DNA of 64,000 bases from Cryptomeria japonica. Its lineage: Eukaryota > Streptophyta > Pinopsida > Cupressales > Cupressaceae. Each line of letters begins with the position of its first letter. Within the stretch, counting starts at the first letter, position 1. The stretch is from the NCBI RefSeq assembly GCF_030272615.1, contig NC_081406.1, forward strand, positions 171,764,361 to 171,828,360, given 5' to 3'. The position numbers and the translations under genes are program-made. Under the pieces are notes generated by a model. It did no database searches. It saw only the letters and a program-made list of their open reading frames with translations, and was not told the DNA's origin. Below, piece after piece: positions 22,301 to 35,000 of this stretch.

Positions 22301-23402
22301 ATTCTCAAGCGTCAAAATTTCTTGTGCAAGAACCACAAACTCTTGTTGAAACACCACATCTTTTTACATTGTTTCCATGACTATCTACATGGTTATGGCA
22401 ATGAGTTTGACAAAGAAAGCTTGATAACCCATGCTTTCAATAAAATGTCAGCCTTGTCCCAATATTTTAATAGGAGAGATCACATTTTATTGTCCTACTT
22501 GCCTCAACCAGAGATCACCTATTGAGCCATTTTTTGTCTAGGGTAACCTTCCCCTCTTCTTCTTTTCCATCGATTCATATGTCATTATTAAAATTTCACC
22601 CTTGATTACTTAGCACATCTAATCAATCTTCAAAACCAAATCAATCAACGAATTAATCAACAACCTCCCAATCCAAGGTCAGCACTTTGTGAAGCCTAAT
22701 TTAGACCTTTATCATTTATTGATCCCCAATTAGCCTTGTGCTTGAGTAAGAATCTATCTCAATTATTTTGCTCAAATTTTGTCCTAATCATTTGGGTTAA
22801 TCCAAACCCTAATCCCTTGCCTAATTTTTCTTAGGAACTTATTCTATCCTAAGTAAAAAAAATCTTGATCAAATCTTAATTCAAAGTTCTAAGTTTAGCC
22901 TATCTTGGTTGTTACCTTGCTTTGTGGCCTACATCATTGGCCCCTACACCCCACCTAAGTTCTAATGCAAGGGCTAAGGTATCATCTTGATCCAAATAAA
23001 TATTTTCCTAATCCAAGAACCATCCAATCAAATCTAAATCAATCTCAAATCTAATAAAAACTTTCTAAGTCCTTATCCTCATCTCCATCTCGCATTATTT
23101 CATAACTTTCTTGATCAAGTCTATCCAACCAGTTTCAAACCATCATCTTCATTCTCAGGTTTACCCATGCATGGTCTTGACTTTGTCTTAAAAAGCAAAA
23201 ATGAGCATTTAGTTACCCGACCCTAATCTCTATGTCAACCATGATGACCACCTAGACACCAAATAGGTCGACCAACCCGAACACTCCATGGTTGAAAACC
23301 TTTATGGAAGATCCATACAACTAGGAAAAGTTATAAAAAGTTGTCAAAGTTAATCTGAGTGGATTCCTGGTCGAACTTATCAAACAAGGGGCACATCTTC
23401 CC
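22301..23402. other. Unassigned; possible 5' LTR end and leader of element A
   Basis: AT-rich, no gene. At 22927-22952 the sequence reads GCCTACA, then TCA, then TTGGCCCCTACACCCC. This looks like an LTR end (...CTACA) followed by a primer site of the TTGGCGCC... kind used by Tat-type gypsy elements. If right, element A's 5' LTR ends near 22933 and its leader is interrupted by the copia element at 23403. The matching 3' LTR is not in the window, so this is weak. Confidence 0.25.
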
Positions 23403-24867
23403 TGATGGTATGATGAAAGAATAAGTATCTAGTAGATTACTAAGAGGGGGGGTGAATCAGTAAATTGAAAAACTGATACAAACTTCCCAATCTCAAACTC
23501 AAACTCACAAAGTAAACTTATCAATAAAATATCACTGTCAAGATCAATACTCATAAGAATACTCAACATCAACTGGTTACTATTATAGCAAATTGATCAT
23601 AAACAACTTTAATCTTGTAAACATCCAAATGCTTAATCATATATCAACACACTCCATCTCTCAATGCTTCCAGTTATCATGCCTTATCAGAATAGTTTAG
23701 TTAATCAAATCAACAAATAAGAACCTAACCACAAAAATATTCACCACATGACACAAATGTTTATATGTGGTAAACCCAAATAGGTAAAAACCATGGTGAG
23801 ATGAGACTCACAAGATATCTATCTGAACTCTTACGAAGTTCACCCTGTTAGGAGCCAATCCTATTAAAGCTTTTACAATAAGTACTATTAAGAACTGGTC
23901 CTGTTAGGAATCATCCGGTTAAGGGATTTACAAATGCCTTGATAAAAAGAAAATACCCTATTAGGAGTAACATCGGTAGAGGATTTGAGAATCCAAGCTA
24001 ATGGACCACCTTGTTAGAGGATTTAAGAAGTAAACAAGCTTGTTAGAGCTTACCCAGTTAGGGGATTTCAATTTTGTTGTAATTGTTAGAAGACAATGGG
24101 ATTTTCTTGATCTTTTTGAATAGCACTACATTTGCTTGATCAGATCCTTTTAAGCTTAAATTTGCCTTTACTCAAACTATAGATCCATTCTCCGGTTAGG
24201 CAACCACACACTCAACTGATTTCTGCCAACTCTTGCCAACACCTTTTACAAAACAACTTCATCAACCTTAAATACAAATCAATTAGGTCAATAACACAAC
24301 AAAAACCTAATTCTCTCATAGATATTACAAACAAATTGATTCAAGTGTGACTGTTAGATTTACATAGAAATCTATACACATTCTTCAAGAAAATTCCAAC
24401 TGCTCCATGATCATCACTTCATCGGACTTGTAGCTCATCACGCACTTTGCATTAAATGCAATCCACTTTGCTCATTCCCTAGACAATCAAACAAACACAC
24501 CAAAACAATCTAAACTTATCTTCATACAATGACCACACGTGTCACCATAACTACCACTAATCATTAGATAATAAACCAACATAACCACTTCAGCAAACTT
24601 AATCGGTTAGGGTTTAACAAAAACAACTGGTAGGGTTTACTGGTTACATAACATAGAAAGGGTTTAACCTTATACACCGGTTACCGGTTCAACTCACATA
24701 CTTATATACCAGTTTACAACATCTTCCTCAAATCTCTTCCTACCGATTACAAGACAATATCAATAATAACAACAATATTAGCAATATCATAAATACCATT
24801 ACTGATTCAATTGACATCAATGACAACATAACATATCATTAATGCAATCTTCATGTAAATTCCAACA
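23403..24867 (-). repeat. Copia 3' LTR
   Basis: 1,465 bp, read TGTTGGAATTTACATG... to ...CATACCATCA on the minus strand. It includes the GATTCACCCCCCC word typical of this copia LTR type. Matches 29366-30806 over its whole length with substitutions and small indels. For example, it carries a stretch AACAATATTAGCAATATC near 24770 that the 5' LTR lacks. Confidence 0.93.
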
Positions 24868-24885
24868 ATCTCCCCCTTTGGCATT
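24868..24885 (-). other. Copia polypurine tract
   Basis: On the minus strand the bases just before the 3' LTR are CCAAAGGGGGAGAT, the usual plus-strand primer tract of this copia group, preceded by GCCATCAATG. Confidence 0.9.
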
Positions 24886-25229
24886 GATGGCAACAAATAT
24901 CAACGCCTCTGATTGTTGTTGTGAATGGTGAATAGGAATCATGGTTTACATTACCAAGTATTCACCATGCTCTGTATGTCTTCAGCCTATCACTGGTTTC
25001 CCTTTCCCAATCACATAATTCTTCTCCTCATCACATAATTCTTCTCCCCCTTTGACAGCAATGCCAAATTGAAAGTAAAACATGTAATATCAAATTTTCA
25101 TTGTGCATCAACAACATACTGCAACTTTATTCTCCCCCTGTGGAATACATCCACTTCTACACCAATCCTTCTAAGATTCTGCAAGTGATTCAAGGACTGA
25201 TGCAATCAGCATCATTCTCAACTAACTTC

Positions 25230-25712
25230 ATGAAGGGGTACAACCCCTAGTTGACTTCTAAGACACTCAAATGTAGTCTTATGCAAAGGTTTGGTAAAGA
25301 TATCTGCAAGTTGCTCCTTGGTAGAAATGTGCTCGGAGATAACATCTTTACTTTGAACTTTTTCCCTCAAAAAGTGATACTTCAATTCAATGTGTTTGGT
25401 TCATGCGTGCAAAACATGATTCTTAGAAATATTTATGGCACTTGTATTATCACATAAACTCTTTATAGGTTTTGAGACTTTCATCTTAAAACCTTCCAAA
25501 ATATGCCTCATCCAAATAGCATGTGTGCAATTCATATAGCTGCAACATGCTCAACTTTAGCAGTAGATTGTGAAGTACAACTCTGCTTCTTACTACTCCA
25601 TGAAACAAGCCTTCCTCCTAGAAAGAATGCTCCATCGGTAGTGCTTTTCTGGTCATCAACATTTCCTACCCAATCAACATCTGTGTATGCCTTCAAATCA
25701 AAGTTTCCTCCA
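25230..25712 (-). pseudogene. Copia RNase H domain
   Basis: Minus-strand translation in the RT register gives AYTDVDWVGN (first catalytic Asp context), KSTTDGAFFLGGRLVSW, SKKQSCTSQSTA, then KVEHVAA where active copies have the AEAEY Glu context. SLCDNTSAI (third Asp context) and a C-terminal IFTKPL segment near 25270 follow. At least one Glu-motif change, several stops and a break from the RT frame near 25700 show it is dead. It degrades the RNA strand during reverse transcription in intact relatives. The remaining ~340 bp to the purine tract hold no coding sequence. Confidence 0.82.
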
Positions 25713-26982
25713 TATGGATAACATAGTCCATAGTCAATAGTACCAGGTGTGTCTCCTTAGGATTCTTCTGGAATCTAGAAACTATACCAACCGCATGGGA
25801 AATGTCTGGTCTTCTATGAACAACGTAGTGTAATTTTCCAATCATTGACCTGCATTCATTTTCATCAATGGACTTAGATTCATCTTCCTTGGACAACTTA
25901 CAACCTGTAACCATTGGTGTTCCAACTGGTTTACATTCACTCATGCCAAAATTCTTCAAAACCTCTTTCACATACTTAGATTGAGAAATGAAAATACCAT
26001 TCTTCATTTGTTGTATCTGCAAGCCTATGAAAATTTTTATTTCCCCTACTAAAGACATTTCAAACTCATTTTTCATTTCATCTGCAAAACTCTTGCTCAT
26101 GACATCATTGCCTCCAAATATGATATCATCAATAAATACTTCACTGACCAGTATTTCATCTCCTTCAGACTTGGGATAAATATTACTATCATCGCTGGCT
26201 CTTGCAAAGCCTATCTTCATCATATGTGTATGAAGTTGTTCATACCATGCTCTGGGTGCCTTCTTTAATCCATACAAAGCTTTATGTAATTTGCATACCA
26301 TGTCTTTCTCATCTCTCAAAGCATAACCATATGGCTGCTCTATGTATACCTCTTCTTCCAATTTCCCATTTAAAAATGTAGACTTAACATCCATCTGGTA
26401 TACCTTGAACTTCTTATGGGCTAGAAATGCAAGTAAAGTTTTGCCATCTTCTAGTCTTGCTACTAGTGCAAAAGTTTTGCCATAATCATCTCCTTCTTCT
26501 TTCGCATAACCCTTGCAGACTAATCTTGTCATGTTGCGTACTACAACAACATCTTTATTTAACTTGTTTATGAATACCCATTTAGTACCTATAACATTCT
26601 TGTTTACCGGTCGGGGTACCAGAGTCCAAGTGTTGTTCTTCTCAATTTGATCCAATTCCTCCTCCATAACTTTAACCCAATGATCATCACCAAATGCCTC
26701 CTTATAACTTCTAGGTTCAATGGTGGAGATCATGCAAGAGTTTTCTCTTATTCTCCTTCTAGTTAGTACTCTAGCATCCTTATCCCCAATAATTTGTTCA
26801 GGACTGTCATTCAGTCTCACATACCTAGGAATAACATGATCATTCTCTTCAGGTTCAGCTTCTTCATTATCATCTTCTTTTGAATTTATTTGTTCTAGTT
26901 GAACAAGTGCATCAGAATTTACTTTATCGGTTTCTGATTTAACAGTTTCAGGTTCCAAAAGAAAAAATGCAAGGATCTTCAT
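25693..26982 (-). pseudogene. Copia reverse transcriptase
   Basis: This is the longest open copia frame (429 codons). It starts in the acidic linker after integrase (EEAEPEENDHV), then the RT proper from about residue 118 (NTWTLVPRP, GTKWVFINK, KARLVCKGY-like TRLVCKGYA, MDVKSTFLNG, LYGLKKAPRAWY). The catalytic FIDDIIFGG sits with its Asp pair at 26125-26130, so the core is intact; YVDD is usual and F/I substitutions are tolerated in some copies. GTPM and an R-P-D-I-S segment follow. Frame ends by a frameshift into RNase H. In family terms this is a normal-length copia RT missing a clean junction to its neighbours. Confidence 0.92.
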
Positions 26983-27394
26983 CCTTTTTCTCTAAACTAG
27001 TTCCTTTTGAGACTTCAAGAAATTCATCTACTCAAACATCAGCAATCTCAACAATTCTCTGTGTCTAGTTGTTGAAGCATTTATAGGCCTTACTCTTGGT
27101 GGAATATCCAAGAAATATTCCTTCATCACTCTTAGCTTCAAACTTTCTAATGTAATCACCTCTTTTAATAAAATATTTTCTACCAAATATCTTAAAATAG
27201 CTAACATCGGGTGATCTTCCATACCAATATTCATGAGGAGTCTTGTCCTTACCTCTTTTCACCAAAACTCGGTTCATTGTGTAGACAGTTGTACTTATAG
27301 CTTCTTTCAAAAATATTTTAACTACAGCTCCTTGTATCAACATTGTCCTAGCAGCTTCAACCACTGACCAGTTGTTCCTCTTTGTGATACCATT
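26983..27394 (-). pseudogene. Copia integrase C-terminal part
   Basis: Minus-strand reading at 27364-27065 gives EAARTMLIQ, FLKEAISTTVYTMNR and TPHEYWYGRSPDVSYFKIFG, then GDYIRKFEAKSDEGIFLGYS, the usual end of the copia integrase. Stops at 27065 and around 27395 cut it from the core domain and from RT. The catalytic Glu context (ARTML, normally ERTML) is changed from E to A. Confidence 0.85.
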
Positions 27395-28270
27395 CTATTG
27401 TGGTTTCCTTGGTGCAGAAAGTTGTTGTTTGATACCAATCTCATCACAGTACTTAGTGAATCCCTTAGAAGTAAATGCACCACCTTGATCTATTCTCAGG
27501 CATTTTATCTTTTTGCCACTCTCTTTCTCAGCTAAGGCCTTGAATGCCTTGAACTTACAAAAAGCTTCATTCTTAACCTTCAAGAATGTGACCCACATCA
27601 TCCTTGGACAATCATTAGTGAAGATCATGAAATATCTGTCACCTTGAATGCTTCTGGTTCTTATTGGTCCACATAGATCTGTATGAACCAAATCTAACAA
27701 GTGCTCTACTGAGAAGGACATGCTCTTAAAAGTTGAAGAAGTCATCTTTCCTAACTGGCATTCTTTACCAAGAGCATTAACCAATTTGTCTAGCTGAGGC
27801 AAACCTCTTACTATCTTGGACTTGCTCAATTTGACAATGTTATCAAAGTTTATATGAAGAAATATCCTATGCCAAAGCCATCTATCATCTATCTTTGCAA
27901 TCAAAAAGCTGCTAACTTTAGGATTAAGATGAAACAGATTACCTCTGGTTTGTTTCTCGGTTGCAATCAATTCACCTTTGTTGTCAAAAATTTTGCACAT
28001 ACCATTTTTAAAATCCAGTGGGTATCCTTTGTCATTAAGTTGTGCTACACTTAGAATATTGTGCTTTAGACCTTCAAACCAATCGACATAGTCAGCACTG
28101 CTCTTCCCATAAAGAGAAATAACTCCCTTACCTTTAACGATACAGGGTGAGTCATTGCCAAATCCGACAACATCGCCATCAAATTCCTTCAAGAAAAGAA
28201 ATTTGCTCCGATCGCCAGTCATACGATGTGAACAACCACTATCAATGATCAAATCATCAGAGTTATCCAT
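27395..28270 (-). pseudogene. Copia protease, GAG-pre-integrase and integrase core
   Basis: Opens MDNSDDLIIDSGCSHRMTG: the aspartic protease motif DSG is at residues 10-12. A zinc-type pre-integrase region follows (WLWHRIFLHINF; active relatives have WHRRLGH, so one ligand position is altered). Integrase core follows with HTDLCGPI (first Asp) and RIDQGGAFTS (second Asp, normally DRGGEF). The frame stops at 27395 after SAPRKPQ, where the usual QNG is lost by a TAG. Cleaves Gag-Pol and joins cDNA to the target in working elements; here split from its Glu-bearing part. Confidence 0.9.
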
Positions 28271-28801
28271 CCTAGATACTAGTGCCTTCTGATCTTATAT
28301 CTCTTCTTTAATAGCTACAAACACAATATCTTCACTAGCATCATCATCAGATTCTTCATCAGTGATACCACTGTCAACCACTATATGAAAATCTCTCTTG
28401 TCTTTACCCTTATACTTCTTGAATTTGTCTCTCTTGTGTTCATTTTCACCATTAGGATAATTAGCTTCTACATGACCAATCTTGTTGCATGCAAAACATT
28501 TTAAAGGTAGTTTATCTCTGTATTTCCCAGTGCCTCTAGGAAGTCATTTTGCAAACAATGCTTCAAGATCCACTAAGTTGTCTTCATCATCAGCATCTCT
28601 GCTGGATGTAGATTCATATCCATGACAAGTATCTCTACTTTTTCTCACAGATGGGTTAGAGATAGAAGCTCTAAATGTAGATTCTAATTTCGGTACACTA
28701 CCATCATAGTTGTTTAATTCAAAAGCATTAAGTTTGCCAATGATAGAGTCAAGAGTTACCTTATTTTTGTCAATGGACTTCAGCTCTTGAATAGCTGCAA
28801 C
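28271..28801 (-). pseudogene. Copia gag C-terminal part with zinc knuckle
   Basis: Continuation of gag on the minus strand, interrupted by stops. A single CCHC-type knuckle lies at about 28460-28510 and reads CFACNKIGHVEANY, with Tyr in place of the last Cys. An acidic/basic linker follows, rich in Asp and Lys, to the protease start. The knuckle packages RNA in intact relatives. Confidence 0.8.
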
Positions 28802-29293
28802 TCAGATAGAATAGACCAGTAGTAGGGTTCTCAGTACCTTACTGATCACTATGAAATCTTCCACTTTCCCTCCTACACTCTTTATTTCACCAACTATCTC
28901 TTTTATCCTTTGACCATACTGCTTGATATTCTCACCTTTAGACATTCTCATGTCATCAAAATTTCCTCCTAGGCTCTCCTCTTTAGCAATCTTAACATGT
29001 TCATCACCGCTATAAATCTCTTCAAGTTTTTTCCATACTTCATATGCAGTTTCAACACCATGAACATCTACATATTCAACAACAGACAGCGAACTAATAA
29101 TAGCTTCCAATGCTTGATGATTTTCTTGTTGTTCTTTCTTTTGATCATCAGTCAGAGTTCGAGTAGCTGCAATATACTTAGTTTCTACATGGTCCCAATA
29201 CTGACTTCCCAAACTCTTTATGTAAATCTTCATTTTGTCGCTCCATGTCCTATAATTATATTTGTTGAACTTCGGACCTTCCTTCTTCATCAT
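28802..29293 (-). pseudogene. Copia gag N-terminal part (UBN2-like)
   Basis: Begins MMKKEGPKFNKYNYRTWSDK about 70 bp after the primer site, followed by the helical gag core (WKKLEEIYSGDEHVKIAKEE, FDDMRMSKGENIKQYGQRI). This is the capsid-like domain that builds the particle. It ends at a stop at 28802 in what should be a continuing frame, with the next gag segment visible downstream. Start chosen because it lies close to the primer site and matches the family start. Confidence 0.9.
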
Positions 29294-29351
29294 GATCTAT
29301 GAGATTTATTCCTCAAGACGTTAGGCTTTTAGATTTAGGAGGACCTGAGGT

Positions 29352-29363
29352 GCTCTGATACCA
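29352..29363 (-). other. Copia primer binding site (initiator Met tRNA)
   Basis: Minus strand reads TGGTATCAGAGC, complementary to the 3' end of plant initiator Met tRNA, two bases after the 5' LTR end (CCATCA, AT, then the site). Fixes the element's direction as minus. Confidence 0.95.
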
Positions 29364-29365
29364 AT

Positions 29366-30806
29366 TGATGGTATGATGAAAGAATAAGTATATGGTAGAT
29401 TACTGAGAGGGGGGTGAATCGGTAAACTAAAAAACTGATACAAACTTCCCAATCTCAAATTCAAACTCACAAAGTAAACTTATCAATAAAATATCACTGT
29501 CAAGATCAATACTCATAAGAATACTCAACATCAACCGGTTAACTGTTATAGCAACTTAACAGTAAACAACTTTAATCTTGTAAGCATCCAAATGCTTAAT
29601 CATATATCAACACACTCCATCTCTCAATGCTTCTAGTTATCATGCCTTATCAGAATAGTTAAGTAGTTAATCAAATCAATAAATAAGATTATAACCACAA
29701 AAACATTCACCACATGACACAAATATTTATACATGGAAAACCCAAATAGGTAAAAACCACAATGAGATGAGACTCACAAGATAGATATATGAACTCTTCT
29801 GAAGTTCATCCTATTAGGAGCCAAGCTTGATAAAGATTTTACAATAAGTCTTGTTAAGAATTGATCCTGTTAGGAATCACTCGATTAAGGGATTTACAAA
29901 TGCCTTGATAAAAAGAAAATACCCTATTAGGAGTAACCTCGGTATAGGATTTGAGAATCCAAGCTAATGGACCTCCTTGTTAGAGGATTTAATAAGTAAC
30001 CAAGCTTGTTAGAGTTTACCCAGTTCGAGGATTTCAATTTTGTTGTAATTGTTAGAAGACAACAAGTTTTTCTTGTTCTGTCTGAATAGCACTACATTTG
30101 CTTGATCGGATCCTTTTAAGCTTCAATTTGCCTTTACTCAAACTACAGATCCATTCTCTAGTTAAGCAACCACACACTCAACTGATTTCTGCCAACTCTT
30201 GCCAACACCTTTGACAAAACAACTTCATCAACCTTAAATACAAATCAATTAGGTCGGTAACACAACAAAAACCTAATTCTCTCATAGAGATTACAAAAAA
30301 ATTGGTTCAAGTGTGACCATTGGATTTACATAGCAATATATACACATTCTTTAAGAAAATTCGAACCGCTCCATGATCGCCACTTCATCGGACTTGTAAC
30401 TCATCACACACTTTGCATTAGATGCAATCCACTTTGCTCATTCCCTAGACAATCAAACAAATGCACCAAAACAATCTGAACTTATCTTCATACAATGACC
30501 ACACGTGTCACCATCATTACCACTCATTATCAGATAATAAACCAACATAACCATTTCAGCAAAACTAATTGGTTAGGGTTTAACAAAAACAACGGGTAGG
30601 GTTTACCCATTACATAACATAGAAAGGGTTTAACCTTATGCATCGGTTACTGGTTCAACTCACATACTTATATACCAGTTTACAACATCTTCCTCAAAGC
30701 TCTTCCTACCAGTTACAAGACAATATCATAAATACCATTACCGATTCAATTGACATCAATGACAACATAACATATCATTAATGCAATCTTCATGCAAATA
30801 CCAACA
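29366..30806 (-). repeat. Copia 5' LTR
   Basis: 1,441 bp, minus strand TGTTGGTATTTGCATG... to ...CATACCATCA. Partner of 23403-24867. Begins next to 30807, where element A sequence resumes. Confidence 0.93.
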
Positions 30807-31101
30807 TGACCCCCAAATTTGACCAATCAATCCTTGACACTCCCATGGAAGGTGACCTCGCTAACTGACCCCTTCTCAATACTATTCTTCATCCACCACT
30901 AGGAACTTTCACACCCGCAACTTCTGCACTTCTAATCCTCATGCATCTCAACCTCCTAGATCATCTACACCCCCTCACAATTTTACCAACTATGTCAATG
31001 CTAGCTTGCCACCCATCAGTGTCATTGTCATGTCGCATCCCTTAGTCACCTCTTAAGCTCCTGTCTCCTCCTATCAATATATTGGTGGTGGTATATCGGT
31101 T

Positions 31102-32300
31102 TTGTCTACACATTTCCCAGGGTCCAATTCAAATCTACATATATCTAATGTTCAAAATCAATCACTTGACCTTATGACAGAAATCCACGACATGAAGGAT
31201 CTTTTTAAGAACCCTAAGGATGGAACTCATAAGAAATCATACACTTTTGAGGAAATTTATTCGTGTCCTTATGACCATTCCATCTCATTGGCTTTATACC
31301 CCCTAGTTTTGAAATGCCTAAATTCAACAAATACAAAGGCAAAGGTGACCCTAGGGAGAATGTGCAAAGTTCTACATATCCCATCAAGAGGTTTCCTATA
31401 GTGATGTCTACCTACAGTGGCTCTTTCCCAAGAGTCTTAGTGGTCCCGCCCTTTCTTAGCTCTTGGTTACCTCATGGTTCGATCAAGTCATTCCTTGATC
31501 TGGTAGAGAAATTTGTGTCTCATTATGAATGTAAAATTGAGAATGACAACTCTATGATAGACCTATGCAACACAAAGCCAATTACTGGAGAGACTTTAGC
31601 CAAATTTTTGCAAAGGTAGCATCTTATTAGGAAGTTCCCATGGGATATACCTAAATCATACTAGATTGAGTTATTTCAATGCAATATCATCCCTAAGATG
31701 TCTCACCCTCTAAGTTGTCAGTGTATTGAAACTTTCAAGCAAGTCACTAAGAGTCCTCCTAGAGCAAGGTGTTATAAAACCTTATTAGAAAGATTCACAA
31801 GGGTCCTCCTCATCAAATGACAAGCCTAGGTATTGGTCCAAGAACAAGAATGTTGTCAATGATGGAGTCATTGATTCCAAGCATAACCAAACTGTGACTA
31901 TCCTGACCAAGCCTACCACCACCAATAATCCACCCAACAACCAATCTTATTTGTAAAACCAATCCAAACCCTGCACAAAAATCTCCATTCTTGGTCACTC
32001 CACCTGCCCTAAAAACCAATCCTAGAGTGAGTACACCCTGATTGTCAAACCCATAGAGGTTAAATTCTAAAAGCTTGTCAAGGTTGGCATTGTTTTCTTC
32101 CTGGTGACCTGTCCATATGAGGCTAATCAACCAAAACCTAGATGGTACAATGAGAATGAATACTATGAATACCATTGTGTCTAGGGTCATGATGCACGAA
32201 AGTGTAAGAAACTTAAGAATTATATCTAGGACCTGATTGACAAGGGTGATGTCGAGGTTGTGGTTGTTAAGCCTAGGAATTCAAATGACAATCTTAAAAT
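31102..32300 (+). pseudogene. Element A gag
   Basis: Encodes LTEIHDMKDLFK-type upstream residues, then in a second frame from 31310 MPKFNKYKGKGDPRENV, the start of the retrotransposon gag domain (partner in element B: IPKYDKYDGKSDPRDHV), and VEKFVSHYECKIENDNSM at about 31505. A stop at 31617 is followed by a degenerate region to a knuckle-like segment at about 32155-32215 (YEYH...GHDARKC) containing a TAG. At least two frameshifts. Capsid-forming protein in intact relatives. Confidence 0.8.
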
Positions 32301-33261
32301 GTATCAGGACCCCTTCCCTAAGCATGGTAAGAATAAAAGCTCATCATCTCATGAGATCCACTAGGACAACACCAATCACATCATTGATTTTGACTCCTTG
32401 GTAGGTCGCATTGAACCTACTAATACACGTATTAACACCATTACCATCCAAGGAGATGACCCTACGTCAACACCTTACTGAGCAAGGATTACCATTTAGG
32501 GAGCCCCACCTCCTCAGAAATCCATTAGACCCAATCAAAATAAAATCATTATCTAAGACGCTTCACCCTCCACTTCATCTTCCCAAAATTATTGCAATGT
32601 CACCACTCGATGAGGGAGAGTTACTATCCAAGGAACTCCTCCTCCTCCTCTACAAGCTTCCACATTAGCCACCAATTGTTACAGTATCCTTGACCATCTT
32701 AGAAAGATGCCTAAATAGATCTTAATCTTTGAGATCCTCAAGGCCTCACCCATACATAAAGAGGTCCTTTAACATTCCCTCCTAGAATATCATGTTCCAG
32801 ACAACATTGTCCAATTTCAAGCCTTGATAGGTAATCTCGTTGCCTAGCACTATCTAGTCTTCACCTCCAAAGATGTTCCATCCACTCACCCATCACATAA
32901 TAAACCCCTCCAGATCAAAGCCATTATCCATAAACATAAAATAAAGAGAGTCCTCATAGATGGTGAATCTGGACTAAATCTTTGTACATATAAATTGATC
33001 AAACAACTGGGCATCTCTGAAGACTTGGTTGATACATCTGGTAAAATCACAATAAAAACATATTATGACATAGAAATGGTCTCCAAAGGTGCCATCACAT
33101 TACCTCTTCAAGTGGTCTCTCCAATGGTGGAAACTAATTGTCAATTTATAGACCTTGATCTCCTTTATAATATCTTCCTTGGATGTCTATGGATTCATTC
33201 CATTCAATATGTTCCATCCACTTACCATCAATTCCTAAAGTTCCCTTACAATGGTAGGTAA
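32301..33261 (+). pseudogene. Element A protease region
   Basis: A Ser/Pro-rich spacer, then at 32940-33260 a retropepsin-like domain: VLIDGESGLNLCTYKLIKQLG at 32955-33010, where DGE replaces the DGG/DSG active-site triplet. It ends with IFLGCLWIHSI and STYHQFLKFPYNG, the same end as in element B. Aspartic proteases of this lineage cleave Gag-Pol as dimers. Stop at 33259. Confidence 0.8.
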
Positions 33262-34085
33262 TCACAATCTCGACTGATCCACAGCCTTTCCAATACTGCA
33301 AACTCCTTTAAGGAAAACATCCCTACTATTGTCCACTCAACACACATACTCTGCCACCACAATCTGGCGCTTTCAATGTCGCATCCACCTCTACTCAACT
33401 TGAGATCAAGGTCAAGATAGTTGATAATAGATGTGGATAATATACCCTTCAAAATGCACTATAAGTGGGACATATCCCTCCTCCAAAATTGTATCATAGG
33501 CCTAAGAAAATTGAGATTCAAAAGAAACCTACCATGCAGTATAAAAAGACCACCTTCCAGTAGTGGGGTCCACTTGATGAAGAGAATATTGAAACTGATG
33601 TCACCTCCTATCTCTAAAAAGAATAAAATGAAGCACCAATAGACTTTCCTAAAGAAATGTATCCTAAGGCATTGGCTATGGTAGACAAAATGGGATATAA
33701 AGGACATGGTCTTGGACCTAAGGAACAAGGCATAAAAGCACCCATCTCACTAGCATCATACAAATATAGTAGGGGCTTGGTTTACTCCCCAATGCCTAAG
33801 TTTACTATCCCTAGTGCTCCAACAGACCCTCCCTCTAACATCAAAGACTCTGACAAAGAGGAATTCCATGAAGTGCCTTTCGAATACCTCAATGACCTTT
33901 TCGACGATGCCTACATAAACACCATCACCCATGCCATTCCTTCCACCCCATTGGGCCTACAACTTGTATACCTAGAACTCATTGACTGGGACTAAGAATG
34001 CCCACCATCTATGTTGATGATCATGCCCTCTTAGAATTGTTAAACATGCAAGACCTTGAAAATCACACAATTGTGAATGGAATAC
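33262..34085 (+). pseudogene. Element A G-patch-like linker between protease and RT
   Basis: Open frame 33657-33995 begins ALAMVDKMGYKGHGLGPKEQ, which fits a glycine-rich G-patch (Gx2hhx3Gax2GxGlGx4G). It continues with an acidic spacer that ends LELIDWD, as in element B. G-patches bind RNA or helicases; they also occur next to retroviral proteases. Cut at 34085 by the insertion of element B. Confidence 0.72.
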
Positions 34086-34990
34086 AGTAGACATATACAA
34101 ATGACCACTTTCTTAAGTAAATACTTAATATTCATTTTAACCCATTCCTCTATTTAATTGAATCATTCACATTCGTCTATTTGATTAAATAAGTTATTCA
34201 ATTTATTTAATTAAATTCACCTAGGCCTTTCATATCATTTAATTAAATAAATCACTTTATTTAATTAAATCCCCTTTCTATTCTTTTTAATTAAATTTAC
34301 TTTTGAATTAAATTTGTTCACTTCAAATAAATAAATATAATTTATTTAAATCCCCCACTTGCATCTATTTTTGTTGAAATAAAGCAATTTATTTTAATTA
34401 AAATTACCCTCTATCCACTTGCATTCTCCTACATATCCCACTTGTATCTGTAACCCCCCTTCTAGATTCTTCTAATCACTTCTAAATTAGCCTAAACCAT
34501 CTGCTAAATATTGTCACATCCCTAAGCAAAGGGAAGTCACTTCTCAAACCCTCAAAGTCTTTGGAAACCATTAAAGGCTTTGCGTCTTCAACAAGTTAAC
34601 CTTGAAAGTCTTCCAAACCATTAATGGTTAACTCAACCCTCTTGCATGGTTAGAGACTTTTTGCCTAACTCAACCCTCATCTAACCCAAGGGTCTCATTA
34701 AGAATTCACTGCTTTAACCTTAGTTATCCCTTTAAACCTTTCACAAGAGTTTATCCTTTGGGTAAAAGCTTTATCCAAATGATAACCTTAGCCTAACCTT
34801 AACCCTTACCTCCTAAGGTAACCATGAGGTTTTCTCAAGCATTTAATGCTTCTTGCATATCCTCTCAAGCAGTCTTATATTGACAATTGTCACCATTTCA
34901 TTGGTGAGAATTGTAAACATGGATTGATAACTTTCAATCCTGGCCCTTGATAGGATTATTCAATCTCAACCCTTCATTGCCCTATTTTCC

Positions 34991-35000
34991 CTATAAATAG
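34991..35000 (+). promoter_or_regulatory. TATA box of element B LTR
   Basis: CTATAAATAG, kept in both LTRs (also 58639), about 500 bp before the end of the LTR region. Likely core promoter of genomic RNA. Confidence 0.65.

Larger units (their letters stand above)
23403..30806 (-). mobile_element. Ty1/copia LTR retrotransposon, near complete
   Basis: Two related terminal repeats (23403-24867 and 29366-30806) frame a minus-strand interior in the copia order gag, protease, integrase, RT, RNase H. A primer site complementary to initiator Met tRNA lies next to the 5' LTR, and a purine tract (GGGGGAGA) next to the 3' LTR. LTRs read TGTTGG...CCATCA on the minus strand. The two LTRs differ by scattered substitutions and indels, so the insertion is not recent. 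The flanking 5-mers are TTCCC on the left and TGACC on the right; no target duplication is visible. Every ORF is interrupted or incomplete. Confidence 0.95.
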
